Shown one piece after another: positions 1 through 9,400 of a stretch of DNA of 64,000 nt. Source of the DNA: CAIMZW01 sp037133095. Its GTDB lineage: Bacteria > Actinomycetota > Actinomycetes > Nanopelagicales > Nanopelagicaceae. Location: positions 1 to 64,000 of the forward strand of contig JBAXOT010000007.1 of assembly GCA_037133095.1 (NCBI GenBank). The letters are read 5' to 3'. The translations under genes were made by a program, and so were the position numbers. Each line of letters starts with the position of its first letter. The stretch's first letter is position 1. The notes beneath the pieces were generated by a model. That model worked only from the letters and a program-made list of their open reading frames with translations. It made no database searches and was not told where the DNA came from.

Positions 1-51
1 GCCTGCTTTGGGAGCAGGAGACCGGGAGTTCGAATCTCCCCGCCCCGACCA
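1..51 (+). tRNA. tRNA-Pro (anticodon TGG), 3' part
   Basis: The window opens inside a tRNA. An anticodon stem CTGC/GCAG encloses the seven-base loop TTTGGGA, giving anticodon TGG (proline, CCA codons). A T-arm follows (GGGAG, TTCGAAT, CTCCC), then the acceptor strand CGCCCCG, discriminator A and an encoded CCA ending at 51. The D-arm and 5' acceptor strand lie outside the window. A tRNA-Pro directly before tig is common in actinobacteria. Confidence 0.93.
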
Positions 52-92
52 GTATCACAAGGTAAAACGAAACTCGCCTCCAAAGGAGCACT

Positions 93-1400
93 GTGAATAG
101 CGCCGTCGAAACTCTCTCACCAACTCGCGTAAAGATTTCCGTGGAAGTTTCATTCGAAGAACTCGAACCTCATATTGCTCGGGCATATCAGAGCATTTCC
201 GAGCGCATCAATGTTCCAGGATTTCGCAAGGGCAAGATTCCCAATGCGATGGTTGATCAACGTGTTGGTCGCGCCGCAGTTCTCGACGAGGCAATTAATT
301 CTGGACTACAAGACTTTTATATGCGGGCTACGCGCGAACATGAAGTGCTGGTTATTGGTCGTCCGACCGTAGACATCACCGAACTCGTCGATCACGAGAA
401 ATTGGTTTTCACAGTTGAGGTAGATGTTCGCCCTGAACTTGATCTCCCAAATTTCTCCGAGATTACTGTCACCGTCGAAGATGTGGTTGTGGCTGATTCC
501 GAGGTTGCAGAGCAACTCGATTCGCTTCGGGCACGTTTCGGTACCTTGAGCACGGTGGAAAAAGTTATTGAAGATGGCGACTTTGTCAGCATCGATTTGG
601 TGGCACGAATTAATGGCGAAGAGATTGAAGGCGGAACCGCTAACGACATCTCTTACGAAGTCGGAACCAACCGCATGGTTGATGGACTCGATGAAGCGCT
701 GATTGGTCTCCAAGCCGGGGAGAGCAAGCGTTTTAATGCACCTCTCGTAGGAATGGCTGAGGGCGAAATTGGCGATATCGATGTTGCCGTCAAAGCCGTC
801 AAGCATCGCGATCTGCCAGAACTGGATGACGCTTTTGCTTTGATGGCCAGCGAGTTCGAAACTCTTGCGGAACTTCGTGCCGATATTTCTTCTCGCCTCG
901 AACGCATCAAGCGTTTAGACCAAGGTTCACATGCTCGGGACTTGCTGGTGGAAAAGCTGATTGAAACCATCAATATTCCGTTGCCTGAGGCGATCATTGC
1001 TGATGAAGTTCACGAGCATCTCGAGCGTGAGGGTCGTTTGGAAGATGATGTTCATCGTGCCGAAGTCACTGCGGAGACCACAAAATCATTAACTCAGGAA
1101 ATCCTTCTAGACGCGATTGTTAAGGCTGAAGAGGTCTCAGTTAATGAAGCCGAACTGACTGAATATCTGGTTCGCTCTGCGGCTCGGTACCAGATGACTC
1201 CTGATCAATTTATTAAGGAAGTCTCCGAAGCCGGCCAGATTAACTCCATCGTTGCTGAAGTTACCCGAGCAAAGGCGCTCGCCAATGTTCTGGCGCGTAT
1301 CAAGGTGGTTACCACTTCTGGTGCCGTTGTGGATTTGGAAGCTCTCCGCCCAGCATCCTTCGAAGCGGCCCCTGAAACTGAGGAAATATCCGCAGAATAA
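93..1400 (+). CDS. tig: Trigger factor
   Basis: Ribosome-associated chaperone and peptidyl-prolyl isomerase that meets nascent chains at the exit tunnel. The 435-residue length is normal for the family. The ribosome-binding signature GFRKGK lies at residues 43-48 of the N-terminal domain. A FKBP-like domain follows at about 150-240 and the helical C-terminal chaperone domain at about 260-420. The GTG start at 93 is preceded by AAAGGAG (82-88), so it is translated from a normal leader. It stands just after tRNA-Pro and before clpP1P2, the usual actinobacterial order. The 119-bp gap to clpP1 has an A/T-rich 8-bp hairpin (1431-1450) without a following T-run, so termination there is doubtful. 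Confidence 0.97.
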   Translation: MNSAVETLSPTRVKISVEVSFEELEPHIARAYQSISERINVPGFRKGKIPNAMVDQRVGRAAVLDEAINSGLQDFYMRATREHEVLVIGRPTVDITELVDHEKLVFTVEVDVRPELDLPNFSEITVTVEDVVVADSEVAEQLDSLRARFGTLSTVEKVIEDGDFVSIDLVARINGEEIEGGTANDISYEVGTNRMVDGLDEALIGLQAGESKRFNAPLVGMAEGEIGDIDVAVKAVKHRDLPELDDAFALMASEFETLAELRADISSRLERIKRLDQGSHARDLLVEKLIETINIPLPEAIIADEVHEHLEREGRLEDDVHRAEVTAETTKSLTQEILLDAIVKAEEVSVNEAELTEYLVRSAARYQMTPDQFIKEVSEAGQINSIVAEVTRAKALANVLARIKVVTTSGAVVDLEALRPASFEAAPETEEISAE

Positions 1401-1519
1401 GTCGCTTCTCTCAGGGCGAACACTCTTAGGCAGAAAAATGGTTTTTTCTGGAAGCAATTGACTCAATAAGTTGTTAGGGTCAATACAGCGAAACATTTTT
1501 GAAGTTTTAGGAGGAAGCA

Positions 1520-2131
1520 GTGGATCTCACAACCGCGCGTTCAGCGGGTTCTGCAACAGGCGGATTTGATGACCAGGTTTATCAACGCCTTCTTCGAGAG
1601 CGCATCATCTTCCTCGGTACTGTCGTAGAAGATTCGATGGCAAATGCCATTTGTGCCCAGATGCTCTTGTTGGCCGCAGAAGACCCTGAGAAGGACATCT
1701 ATCTTTATATTAATTCACCAGGAGGTTCCATCTCCGCTGGTATGGCCATTTACGACACAATGCAGTTCGTCAAGAATGATGTTGCAACGGTCGGAATGGG
1801 TCTTGCCGCATCCATGGGCCAGTTCCTTCTTTGCGCAGGCGCCGCTGGAAAACGTTATGCCTTGCCTCATGCACGAATCATGATGCACCAACCTTCGGGC
1901 GGCATCGGTGGAACCGCCTCCGATATCAAGATTCAAGCCGAACAAATGTCATTTACCAAGAAGAAGATGGCCGAACTCATCGCTTTCCATACTGGTCAAA
2001 CAGCAGAAACTATCGAAGCCGATTCCGATCGTGATCGTTGGTTCAACGCCGAGGACGCCAAGGCTTATGGTTTTGTTGATCACGTGGTTCGTTCCGCTGG
2101 ACAGGTTTCAGGAAGTGGTGGCACAGCATGA
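1520..2131 (+). CDS. clpP1: ATP-dependent Clp protease proteolytic subunit, ClpP1
   Basis: Serine peptidase of the Clp complex. At 203 residues it carries the full catalytic triad: Ser98 in ASMGQ, His123 in MMHQPS and Asp172 in DRDRW. Start GTG at 1520 follows a strong AGGAGG (1509-1514). It overlaps clpP2 by 4 bp (ATGA), so the two are co-translated; actinobacterial ClpP1 and ClpP2 form a mixed tetradecamer that works with ClpX or ClpC. A TTGACT hexamer at 1458-1463 could be the -35 of a clpP promoter, but no good -10 lies at the right distance. I saw no convincing ClgR box. Confidence 0.96.
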   Translation: MDLTTARSAGSATGGFDDQVYQRLLRERIIFLGTVVEDSMANAICAQMLLLAAEDPEKDIYLYINSPGGSISAGMAIYDTMQFVKNDVATVGMGLAASMGQFLLCAGAAGKRYALPHARIMMHQPSGGIGGTASDIKIQAEQMSFTKKKMAELIAFHTGQTAETIEADSDRDRWFNAEDAKAYGFVDHVVRSAGQVSGSGGTA

Positions 2132-2784
2132 GCATCGAGAGAAATCCAATGAGCGCCATGAATTCAATCAACGATTTCACCAGTCGCTACGTCCTTCCGA
2201 CCATTGAAGAACGAACCAGCTATGGATACAAGCGCCTTGATCCGTATACAAAACTCTTCGAAGAGCGCATCATCTTTTTGGGTCAACCAATTGATGACAC
2301 CGTTGCGAATGACGTCATGGCGCAGTTGTTGACTTTGGAGTCGATGGATCCAGATCGCGACATCATGATGTACATCAACTCTCCTGGTGGCTCTTTCACT
2401 GCACTCACCGCGATTTACGACACGATGCAATTTGTTCGACCAGACGTTATGACAGTCTGCCTCGGCCAAGCAGCATCTGCAGCCGCAGTTCTGCTCGCAG
2501 GTGGTGCGCACGGCAAGCGTTATGCATTGGAACATGCTCGGATCTTGATTCACCAGCCTTACAGCGAGGGTGGCGGACAAGGTTCCGATATTGAGATTCA
2601 AGCTCGTGAAATCATGCGGATGCGTTCCTTGTTGGAGAGCATGCTTGCCAAGCACACAACAAAGAGCGCAGAGGAAATTGCAAGAGATATCGAACGCGAC
2701 AAGATTCTGACCTCGGCCGAAGCCGTCGAATATGGAATCATCGACAAGGTATTTGCCAGCCGAAAAGCCTCCGCAACTAAGTAA
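2128..2784 (+). CDS. clpP2: ATP-dependent Clp protease proteolytic subunit, ClpP2
   Basis: Second ClpP paralogue, the partner ring of the mixed ClpP1P2 protease. Catalytic Ser117 (QAASAA) and His142 (IHQPYS) are present, with an Asp near residue 191. The start at 2128 overlaps the clpP1 stop (ATGA); an in-frame ATG at 2149 is an alternative that would drop seven residues. The N-terminal extension of about 40 residues before the FEERIIFLG block is longer than in ClpP1 and may include a processed propeptide, as is known for actinobacterial ClpP. A good terminator follows at 2800-2827. Confidence 0.96.
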   Translation: MSIERNPMSAMNSINDFTSRYVLPTIEERTSYGYKRLDPYTKLFEERIIFLGQPIDDTVANDVMAQLLTLESMDPDRDIMMYINSPGGSFTALTAIYDTMQFVRPDVMTVCLGQAASAAAVLLAGGAHGKRYALEHARILIHQPYSEGGGQGSDIEIQAREIMRMRSLLESMLAKHTTKSAEEIARDIERDKILTSAEAVEYGIIDKVFASRKASATK

Positions 2785-2799
2785 TCTAACGATTGAAGA

Positions 2800-2827
2800 A
2801 TAAGGCGCCTCGGCGCCTTATTTTTTT
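2800..2827 (+). terminator. Rho-independent terminator after clpP1P2
   Basis: Arms AAGGCGCC and GGCGCCTT (inside 2802-2819) form a strong stem with a very short loop, followed by a run of seven T from 2821. It separates the clpP1P2 unit from the MFS gene and rules out the longer upstream reading (from 2793) of that gene. Confidence 0.9.
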
Positions 2828-2831
2828 GAAG

Positions 2832-2837
2832 TACCCT
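2832..2837 (+). promoter_or_regulatory. -10 box of a likely leaderless MFS transcript
   Basis: TACCCT lies six bases before the ATG at 2844, and there is no Shine-Dalgarno. A transcript started from this box would begin at or next to the start codon. No clear -35 is seen; that position falls in the clpP2 terminator. Confidence 0.6.
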
Positions 2838-2843
2838 AAAGCA

Positions 2844-4085
2844 ATGACTACAAAAAAGGCCTTTGATGCTTCAGTATTCGAGCATCAGGGCTTTTGGCAA
2901 CTCTGGGTCTCTGGTCTTTTGATTGTTATCGGCTATCAAGCATTTCCGGTCGCTCTTGCAGTAACTGTTCTGGATGCGGGTGGCAGCGCATCAACTCTTG
3001 GGTCCATCCTTGCAGCTCGAGTATTTTCTTCAGTCCTTCTCGTTCTTGCTGGTGGCGTTTGGGCAGACCGACTGCCGCAAAAGTTTGTGATGATCTTTGC
3101 CGACGTGCTTCGGGGCATTTTGACCCTGGCAATAGTTTTCGCCTCCGTTGCGCACGCCCACGCTTGGGTATTAGCCCTAATTATTTTTATTATGGGCGCC
3201 GGAGAGGCCATCGGGGCACCTGCATCCAATTCAATTTTGCCCTCCATCTTGCCAGCGGAGAAACTTCCGGCAGGAAATGCGCTACGCAGCGTTACTGGTC
3301 GAACTGGTTCCATTGTTGGTCCGGCAATCGGTGGTCTGATGGTCGCGACGCTAGGCAGCAAGTTAACTTTTGTTTTTGTTGCAGGAATGTTTTTCGTGGG
3401 GACATCGTTATTGCTTGGCATCAAGAGCGCGCCAAAGATCGTGGATGAAAGCCGTCCAACCTTTATCCATGAAATCAAAGAGGGCTTGAAGACCGTCTGG
3501 AATATGCCATGGGTCTTCTGGATTATTTTGATTGCTTCAGTTCAGTTGATGGTGGTTATTGGTGTCGAGACCGTTCTTTTACCTGTTGTGACAAAACGGG
3601 AGTTTCATGGCAATGGCGTCTTCGCGGCCTCCACCGCGATGTTCAGCCTCGGTGGTGTTGTGACCGCACTCTGGTTCGCTAAATACAAGGCGAAGAAACC
3701 TGGCCTGTTGGCAATTGTTTCGTGGATGTTCTTTGCCGCGGCTCCGCTCGCATTGGCCTTTCCCTTTTCTCCTTGGTTCGTCATTCTCTGTTACTTCATT
3801 GCCGGACTTGCGACCGAACCATTCGGCGTCTATTGGTCAACGGCGCTGCAGCGAGAAATCCCAACTGAAATGTTGGGTCGGGTATCAAGCGTTGACTACA
3901 TGGGATCACTGGCTTTGATGCCTATTGGAATGGCGTTGGCGGGACCAGTGACAAAATGGGTGGGCGAGCGCCCGTATCTCATCGGTGCCACCATTTTTCA
4001 TATTCTCTTATGTTTTGTCATGTTGGCAATTCCCGGTGCGATTTATTTCAAGACACCGAGGAATTCGCCTATAAGCGAACAGTAA
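2844..4085 (+). CDS. Major facilitator superfamily transporter, MFS_3/enterobactin-exporter-like
   Basis: Integral membrane transporter of 413 residues with about 12 hydrophobic segments and a cytoplasmic loop near the middle. A short GGVWADRLPQK stretch after helix 2 matches the MFS loop 2-3 motif (G...ADR..R/K). The overall look is that of the MFS_3 group (EntS-like exporters and macrolide-efflux-like proteins); the substrate cannot be read from sequence. The start is set at ATG 2844 because a longer frame would run through the terminator and because a TANNNT box lies six bases upstream. It interrupts the usual clpP2-clpX neighbourhood but has its own promoter, so a functional link to Clp is not implied. 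Confidence 0.88.
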   Translation: MTTKKAFDASVFEHQGFWQLWVSGLLIVIGYQAFPVALAVTVLDAGGSASTLGSILAARVFSSVLLVLAGGVWADRLPQKFVMIFADVLRGILTLAIVFASVAHAHAWVLALIIFIMGAGEAIGAPASNSILPSILPAEKLPAGNALRSVTGRTGSIVGPAIGGLMVATLGSKLTFVFVAGMFFVGTSLLLGIKSAPKIVDESRPTFIHEIKEGLKTVWNMPWVFWIILIASVQLMVVIGVETVLLPVVTKREFHGNGVFAASTAMFSLGGVVTALWFAKYKAKKPGLLAIVSWMFFAAAPLALAFPFSPWFVILCYFIAGLATEPFGVYWSTALQREIPTEMLGRVSSVDYMGSLALMPIGMALAGPVTKWVGERPYLIGATIFHILLCFVMLAIPGAIYFKTPRNSPISEQ

Positions 4086-4123
4086 TTCTTCTGATTGGAA
4101 CGTCCAGAACTGGGCAAAAGTCC

Positions 4124-4129
4124 TAACCT
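4124..4129 (+). promoter_or_regulatory. -10 box of a likely leaderless clpX transcript
   Basis: TAACCT ends six bases before the ATG at 4136, with no ribosome-binding site between. This spacing decides for ATG 4136 over the in-frame TTG at 4130. Confidence 0.6.
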
Positions 4130-4135
4130 TTGGGT

Positions 4136-5434
4136 ATGAATACTCGCATCGGTGAATCAGGCGATCTGCTGAAGTGTTCCTTCTGCGGCAAGACTCAAAA
4201 ACAAGTTAAGAAATTAATCGCCGGTCCTGGCGTTTATATCTGTGACGAGTGCATCGAACTTTGCAACGAGATCATTATTGAAGAACTTAATGACACGAAC
4301 ACGCTTGGGCTGCAAGAACTACCCAAGCCACAGGAAATCTATGAATTTCTTGATCAATATGTCATTGGGCAAGACCGAGCAAAGAAGTCGCTCTCGGTCG
4401 CGGTGTACAACCATTACAAGCGAGTTCAATCAGGCGAGTCCAAGCGTGAGGACAGTGTCGAACTTTCCAAGTCGAATATTTTAATTCTTGGCCCAACCGG
4501 TTGCGGCAAGACCCTGCTGGCCCAGACCCTCGCACGGATGCTCAATGTTCCGTTTGCTATTGCAGATGCGACTGCCCTCACTGAGGCTGGCTATGTTGGT
4601 GAAGATGTAGAGAACATCTTGCTCAAACTCATTCAGGCTGCCGACTTTGATGTGAAAAAGGCAGAGACGGGCATCATCTACATCGACGAAATTGACAAGG
4701 TTGCGCGCAAGAGCGAGAACCCATCGATCACCCGAGATGTCTCTGGCGAAGGCGTCCAGCAAGCACTTTTGAAGATTTTAGAAGGCACGACTGCATCAGT
4801 TCCACCGCAGGGCGGCCGTAAGCACCCCCACCAAGAATTTCTTCAGATTGATACCACCAATATTCTCTTTATCGTTGGCGGTGCATTTGCCGGACTTGAG
4901 AAAATTATTGAAGGGCGTAAAGGAAAGGCCGGCGTCGGCTTTAATGCAAAACTTCAGAGCGCTGAAGAGATCGCAACTCGCGATTACTTCTCAGATGTCA
5001 TGCCCGAGGATCTCCTTAAATTTGGCATGATCCCTGAGTTCATCGGCCGATTACCAATCCTGACTAGCGTCGAGAACTTGGATCGCCCAGCTTTGATGCA
5101 GATCCTGACCGAGCCTAAAAATGCTTTGGTCAAGCAATATCAACGTCTCTTTGAACTTGATGGCGTCGAAATGGAGATTTCGACCGAAGCTCTTGAAGTG
5201 GTTGCTGATTTGGCGATCAAACGTGGGACTGGTGCCCGCGGCCTACGAGCCATCATGGAAGAGACCCTTCTCAGTGTGATGTATGAAGTGCCGTCGCGTT
5301 CCGACGTCGAAAGGGTAATCATCACCCCGGCCTCCGTTCTCAAGACCGAAGCGCCTACATTTGTGGCACGTACCACCAGTGGACCGAAAAAGGCAGTCAA
5401 GGGTGAAAAGCGTTCCGAGGAGAAGAGCGCTTAA
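4136..5434 (+). CDS. clpX: ATP-dependent Clp protease ATP-binding subunit ClpX
   Basis: AAA+ unfoldase that feeds substrates to ClpP1P2. The N-terminal zinc-binding domain has Cys14, Cys17, Cys36 and Cys39. Walker A GPTGCGKT is at residues 119-126, the pore loop GYVGED follows, and Walker B reads IIYIDEIDK. A sensor-2 block GARGLRAIME is near the C-terminus. At 432 residues it has family length. Start ATG 4136 was chosen from the leaderless -10 spacing. The C-terminal tail is rich in Lys, Glu and Ser. It is transcribed apart from clpP1P2, because the MFS gene and a terminator lie between. Confidence 0.96.
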   Translation: MNTRIGESGDLLKCSFCGKTQKQVKKLIAGPGVYICDECIELCNEIIIEELNDTNTLGLQELPKPQEIYEFLDQYVIGQDRAKKSLSVAVYNHYKRVQSGESKREDSVELSKSNILILGPTGCGKTLLAQTLARMLNVPFAIADATALTEAGYVGEDVENILLKLIQAADFDVKKAETGIIYIDEIDKVARKSENPSITRDVSGEGVQQALLKILEGTTASVPPQGGRKHPHQEFLQIDTTNILFIVGGAFAGLEKIIEGRKGKAGVGFNAKLQSAEEIATRDYFSDVMPEDLLKFGMIPEFIGRLPILTSVENLDRPALMQILTEPKNALVKQYQRLFELDGVEMEISTEALEVVADLAIKRGTGARGLRAIMEETLLSVMYEVPSRSDVERVIITPASVLKTEAPTFVARTTSGPKKAVKGEKRSEEKSA

Positions 5435-5436
5435 CC

Positions 5437-5442
5437 TACAAT
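5437..5442 (+). promoter_or_regulatory. -10 box of a likely leaderless valS transcript
   Basis: TACAAT, five of six matches to TATAAT, ends eight bases before ATG 5451 and starts two bases after the clpX stop. No Shine-Dalgarno is present. Confidence 0.65.
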
Positions 5443-5450
5443 CAGCACCT

Positions 5451-8051
5451 ATGAGTGAGCCTACAGAAATAACTTTGGCCCCCAGTTTTATCCCGGCCGA
5501 TATCGAAGCCCCGCTGTATCAAAAATGGTTGGACGCCGGTTACTTCACCGCGGACGCATCTTCTGACAAGCCCGCCTTTACGATTGTTATCCCACCACCA
5601 AATGTGACTGGAAATCTGCACATTGGCCATGCTCTGGACCATACCTTGCAAGACATCCTGATTCGGATGAAGCGCATGAAGGGATTCGAGACGCTTTGGT
5701 TGCCGGGGATGGACCACGCGGGAATAGCGACACAAAATGCAGTCGAGCGCCAACTGGCGACTGAAGGATTGTCTCGACACGATCTTGGCCGCGAAAAGTT
5801 TGTGGAACGAGTTTGGAAATGGAAAGCCGAATCAGGTGGCGCAATTCTGGATCAGATGAAACGACTTGGTGATTCCGTCGATTGGAGTCGCGAGCGATTC
5901 ACTATGGACGAGGGACTTTCGCAAGCCGTTTTGGAAATTTTCAAGCGCTTGTATGACGCTGGACTGATTTACCGAGCCGAGCGGATTATCAATTGGTGTC
6001 CTCGATGCCTGACTGCTCTGTCCGATATTGAAGTAGAGCACAGTGATGATGAAGGCGAACTCGTCTCCATTCGTTACGGCGAAGGCGAGCATTCCATTGT
6101 CGTCGCAACTACTCGTGCTGAAACCATGTTGGGAGACGCGGCAATTGCAGTTCATCCCAATGATGATCGTTATCGTCATATGGTCGGCAAGACGATTCGC
6201 TTGCCATTAGTCGGTCGGGAAATTCCCATCGTCGCTGATGAACATGTTGATCCAGAGTTTGGTACCGGAGCCGTCAAGGTAACTCCAGCACATGATCCGA
6301 ATGACTTTGAGATCGGTCTGCGCCACACTCTCGATTTCATTGTCATGATGGATGCCGATGCAAAGGTCGCCAATACTGGGACTTTCTTCGATGGCATGGA
6401 TCGATATGACGCTCGCTCGGCTGTTGTTGAGGCGCTTCGTGCTGAAGGTCGGATCGTGGCGGAAAAGCGCCCTTATATTCACGCTGTTGGCCACTGCCAA
6501 CGGTGTAACACCACGGTCGAACCTCGCCTTTCCAAGCAGTGGTTCGTTAAAGTCGCGCCCCTTGCAAAGGCGGCCGGAGATGCAGTTCGTGATGGTCGGG
6601 TGAAGATTGACCCCGAGGAATTGGCGCCACGGTATTTCGAATGGGTCGACAACATGCACGACTGGTGTATTTCACGCCAACTGTGGTGGGGGCATCGAAT
6701 TCCAGTCTTTTACGGTCCCGAAGGTGAAGTCGTCGTCTGCGGACCGAATGACTCGCCACCAACTGGGTATATTCAAGATGACGATGTTCTAGACACCTGG
6801 TTCTCTTCCGCCTTATGGCCGTTTTCTACTTTGGGTTGGCCAGCAAACACTGAAGATGTAAAGAAGTTCTATCCGACCAGCGTCCTTGTCACAGGTTATG
6901 ACATCCTCTTCTTCTGGGTTGCTCGCATGATGCTCTTTGGGCTCTTTGGTACCGAGAACCAAGTTCCATTCCACACCATAGCGCTGCATGGTCTAGTCCG
7001 AGATCGCTTTGGCAAAAAGATGAGCAAGAGCAAAGGTAACGGAATTGATCCGATTGAATTTATGGATAAATATGGATCCGATGCCCTTCGTTTCACCTTG
7101 GCTCGCGGAGCCAACCCTGGCAGCGACCAGGCCTTGGCGGAAGAGTGGGTAGGTGGGGCGCGAAATTTTGCCACCAAACTGTGGAATGCCACGCGATTTG
7201 CCGCAATGAATGGCGCCAATGTCACCGGTCCGATGCCCGCGTTGGAATCACTGGACGGAATTAGCCAATGGATTCTGACCCGACTTGATCAAACGGTAGA
7301 AGAGGTCTCAGATCTTCTCGAACGTTATGAATTCGCAAAAGCTTGCGAAATTATTTACCACTTCGCGTGGGACGATCTTTGCGATTGGTATTTGGAATTA
7401 TCGAAATCCTCTTTCTTGCAAGGCGGGGAACCTGCGGCCAAATCACAACGTGTACTTGGTGAAGTCCTTGATCAACTGCTTCGGTTAATGCATCCCGTTA
7501 TGCCTTTTATTACCGAAGAATTGTGGTGTCATTTGACCAAAGGTGAGACTCTAGTAACTGCGGCTTGGCCGAAATCTCGTCACGAGTCCCGAGTCGAGAG
7601 CTCCATCGTCGCGGTCGAAAAGGTTCAGGAATTGATCACCGAAATACGCCGTTTTAGAAACGACCAAGGCATCAAGACCTCGGCTCGGATTGGCGCTAAA
7701 TTTATTGGGTTGACTGAATCTGGTTTGTCGGATTACGAGAGCGCAATCAGACACGTAACCCGAGTCGATCCGATAGATGGTGCATTCACGGCAAAAATCG
7801 AAGTTGGCAAAATTAGCATCGAGTTCGATCTCACTGGTGCCATTGACATCGTCGCAGAACGCGCACGATTAACTAAGGATTTGGCAACGGCTAACAAAGA
7901 TTTGCAAACTGCGAAGGTCAAATTGGAGAACGAAGGATTTATGGCGAAAGCCCCAATGGAGGTTGTTCAAGAAATTCGCGCTCGCCAAACCGAGACCCTC
8001 GCAAATATCGAACGCTTGACAGCCGCGCTTGCTGCGTTGCCCCAGCAATGA
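5451..8051 (+). CDS. valS: Valyl-tRNA synthetase
   Basis: Class I aminoacyl-tRNA synthetase that charges tRNA-Val. The HIGH motif is at residues 57-60 (NLHIGHALDH) and KMSKS at 523-527. A CP1 editing domain lies between them, and the C-terminus ends in the coiled coil typical of ValRS (about residues 800-866). Length is 866 residues. The frame stays open upstream into clpX, but ATG 5451 fits the promoter and the family N-terminus. The stop overlaps the folC start (ATGA), so valS and folC are translationally coupled. Confidence 0.96.
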   Translation: MSEPTEITLAPSFIPADIEAPLYQKWLDAGYFTADASSDKPAFTIVIPPPNVTGNLHIGHALDHTLQDILIRMKRMKGFETLWLPGMDHAGIATQNAVERQLATEGLSRHDLGREKFVERVWKWKAESGGAILDQMKRLGDSVDWSRERFTMDEGLSQAVLEIFKRLYDAGLIYRAERIINWCPRCLTALSDIEVEHSDDEGELVSIRYGEGEHSIVVATTRAETMLGDAAIAVHPNDDRYRHMVGKTIRLPLVGREIPIVADEHVDPEFGTGAVKVTPAHDPNDFEIGLRHTLDFIVMMDADAKVANTGTFFDGMDRYDARSAVVEALRAEGRIVAEKRPYIHAVGHCQRCNTTVEPRLSKQWFVKVAPLAKAAGDAVRDGRVKIDPEELAPRYFEWVDNMHDWCISRQLWWGHRIPVFYGPEGEVVVCGPNDSPPTGYIQDDDVLDTWFSSALWPFSTLGWPANTEDVKKFYPTSVLVTGYDILFFWVARMMLFGLFGTENQVPFHTIALHGLVRDRFGKKMSKSKGNGIDPIEFMDKYGSDALRFTLARGANPGSDQALAEEWVGGARNFATKLWNATRFAAMNGANVTGPMPALESLDGISQWILTRLDQTVEEVSDLLERYEFAKACEIIYHFAWDDLCDWYLELSKSSFLQGGEPAAKSQRVLGEVLDQLLRLMHPVMPFITEELWCHLTKGETLVTAAWPKSRHESRVESSIVAVEKVQELITEIRRFRNDQGIKTSARIGAKFIGLTESGLSDYESAIRHVTRVDPIDGAFTAKIEVGKISIEFDLTGAIDIVAERARLTKDLATANKDLQTAKVKLENEGFMAKAPMEVVQEIRARQTETLANIERLTAALAALPQQ

Positions 8052-9400
8052 CAACTCCAGAAGATCTGGTTCTGCTTGACGCGGTAGAACAGGCGCTCTT
8101 AAAGCGATGGCCTGAAACACGCCTCGAACCCTCGTTAGATCGCATCGCCGCCCTCATGGATGCGCTTGGTTCGCCTCAACTGTCTTACCCTACGGTTCAT
8201 ATCGCCGGAACGAATGGCAAGACAACCACGTCACGAATGATCGATTGCCTTTTCCGTGAATTGGAGTATCGCACGGGACGGTTTACCTCACCGCATCTTG
8301 AGAGTTTTCTCGAGCGGATATCGATTAATGGTTTTCCCATTCCACCAGAGGGAATGATTGCAACGTACGATGACATCGCTCTTTATTTTGATCTCATCGA
8401 TAGTCGCCAGCCACACCCGATCTCTTTTTTCGAAGCAATCACCGCAATGGCGTTTGTGGCATTTGCCGAATTTCCCGTCGATGTTGGAATCATCGAGTGC
8501 GGAATGGGCGGTGAATGGGATGCGACCAATGTTGTAGCCAGTTCGGTTTCAGTCTTCACGCCGATTGGTTTGGACCACACAGAATATTTGGGCGACACAC
8601 TCGAAAAAATCGCGCTGACTAAATCTGGCATTATTAAATCGGAATCGCACGTGGTTATGGCGGCCCAGCCTGCGGAGGTTGCAAAGATTCTCATGCAACG
8701 TTCAATCGAAAAGACCGCAGTGGTGTATCGCGAAGGATTGGAATTTTCTGTTGCCCGTCGCGATATTGCTGTTGGTGGACAACTGCTCACGCTGCAAGGA
8801 ATCCACGGCAGCATTTCGGACATCTACTTGCCCCTATATGGGGCCCACCAAGCCTCTAACGCTGCGGTCGCCCTTGCAACTGTCGAGGCTTTCGTCGGAG
8901 TGAAGCTCGAAGATGAGGTAGTTCGTCGCGCCTTTGCGCAAGTCGAATCTCCCGGAAGATGCGAAGTCCTCTACCGAGATCCGACGGTGATCGTTGATGC
9001 GGCTCACAACCCACATGGAGCACATGCCCTAGCCCAGACCATCCGAACCGAATTTGATTTTGAATCTGTATTTGGCGTTTTGGCGATTCTGGAAGAGAAG
9101 GATGTGTTGGGGGTACTTCAAGAACTCGAACCGGTCATCGATCGTCTAGTCGTCACCCAGAGCCATTCAGCTCGAGCCTTGCCTGTGGCGAAGTTGGCTG
9201 ACTTGGCGAATTCGATTTTTGGCCGCGATCGAGTGAGCGTCCAGCCAACTTTAGAAACCGCGATTCGGTACGCGATGGAGCAAGTCACTTTGCTCAATTT
9301 GGTCAGCGAAGGTGTCTCAGCCGTACTCGTCACTGGTTCAGTAGTGACAGCCGGTGAAACCAGAGCCTTCCTGCGCTCTCTAACCCAGGACGAGATGTGA
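8048..9400 (+). CDS. folC: Bifunctional folylpolyglutamate/dihydrofolate synthase
   Basis: Mur-ligase-family enzyme that adds glutamate to folates (and may also make dihydrofolate from dihydropteroate). The ATP-binding loop IAGTNGKTTTSR is near residue 55. The Mur-ligase block with ECGMGGEWDATN (about 155) and the C-terminal DAAHNPHGAHAL block (about 317) are present. Length is 450 residues. It overlaps valS by 4 bp and the next gene by 4 bp (GTGA), within the unit valS-folC-DUF4233. Confidence 0.94.
   Translation: MTTPEDLVLLDAVEQALLKRWPETRLEPSLDRIAALMDALGSPQLSYPTVHIAGTNGKTTTSRMIDCLFRELEYRTGRFTSPHLESFLERISINGFPIPPEGMIATYDDIALYFDLIDSRQPHPISFFEAITAMAFVAFAEFPVDVGIIECGMGGEWDATNVVASSVSVFTPIGLDHTEYLGDTLEKIALTKSGIIKSESHVVMAAQPAEVAKILMQRSIEKTAVVYREGLEFSVARRDIAVGGQLLTLQGIHGSISDIYLPLYGAHQASNAAVALATVEAFVGVKLEDEVVRRAFAQVESPGRCEVLYRDPTVIVDAAHNPHGAHALAQTIRTEFDFESVFGVLAILEEKDVLGVLQELEPVIDRLVVTQSHSARALPVAKLADLANSIFGRDRVSVQPTLETAIRYAMEQVTLLNLVSEGVSAVLVTGSVVTAGETRAFLRSLTQDEM

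Noticed and set aside
306..806. 166-codon minus-strand frame within tig
   Set aside because: Antisense shadow, with no initiation signals.
1402..1420. Possible ClgR operator (CGC...GCG, GGGCGAAC) before clpP1
   Set aside because: The half-sites are ten bases apart, while the known actinobacterial ClgR motif has about five; the match is otherwise poor.
1431..1450. Terminator after tig
   Set aside because: The 8-bp hairpin is almost all A/T and no T-run follows, so the evidence is too weak.
5361..5450. Extended valS start inside clpX
   Set aside because: ATG 5451 has a TACAAT box eight bases upstream and gives the normal N-terminus; the extension encodes shadow sequence of clpX.
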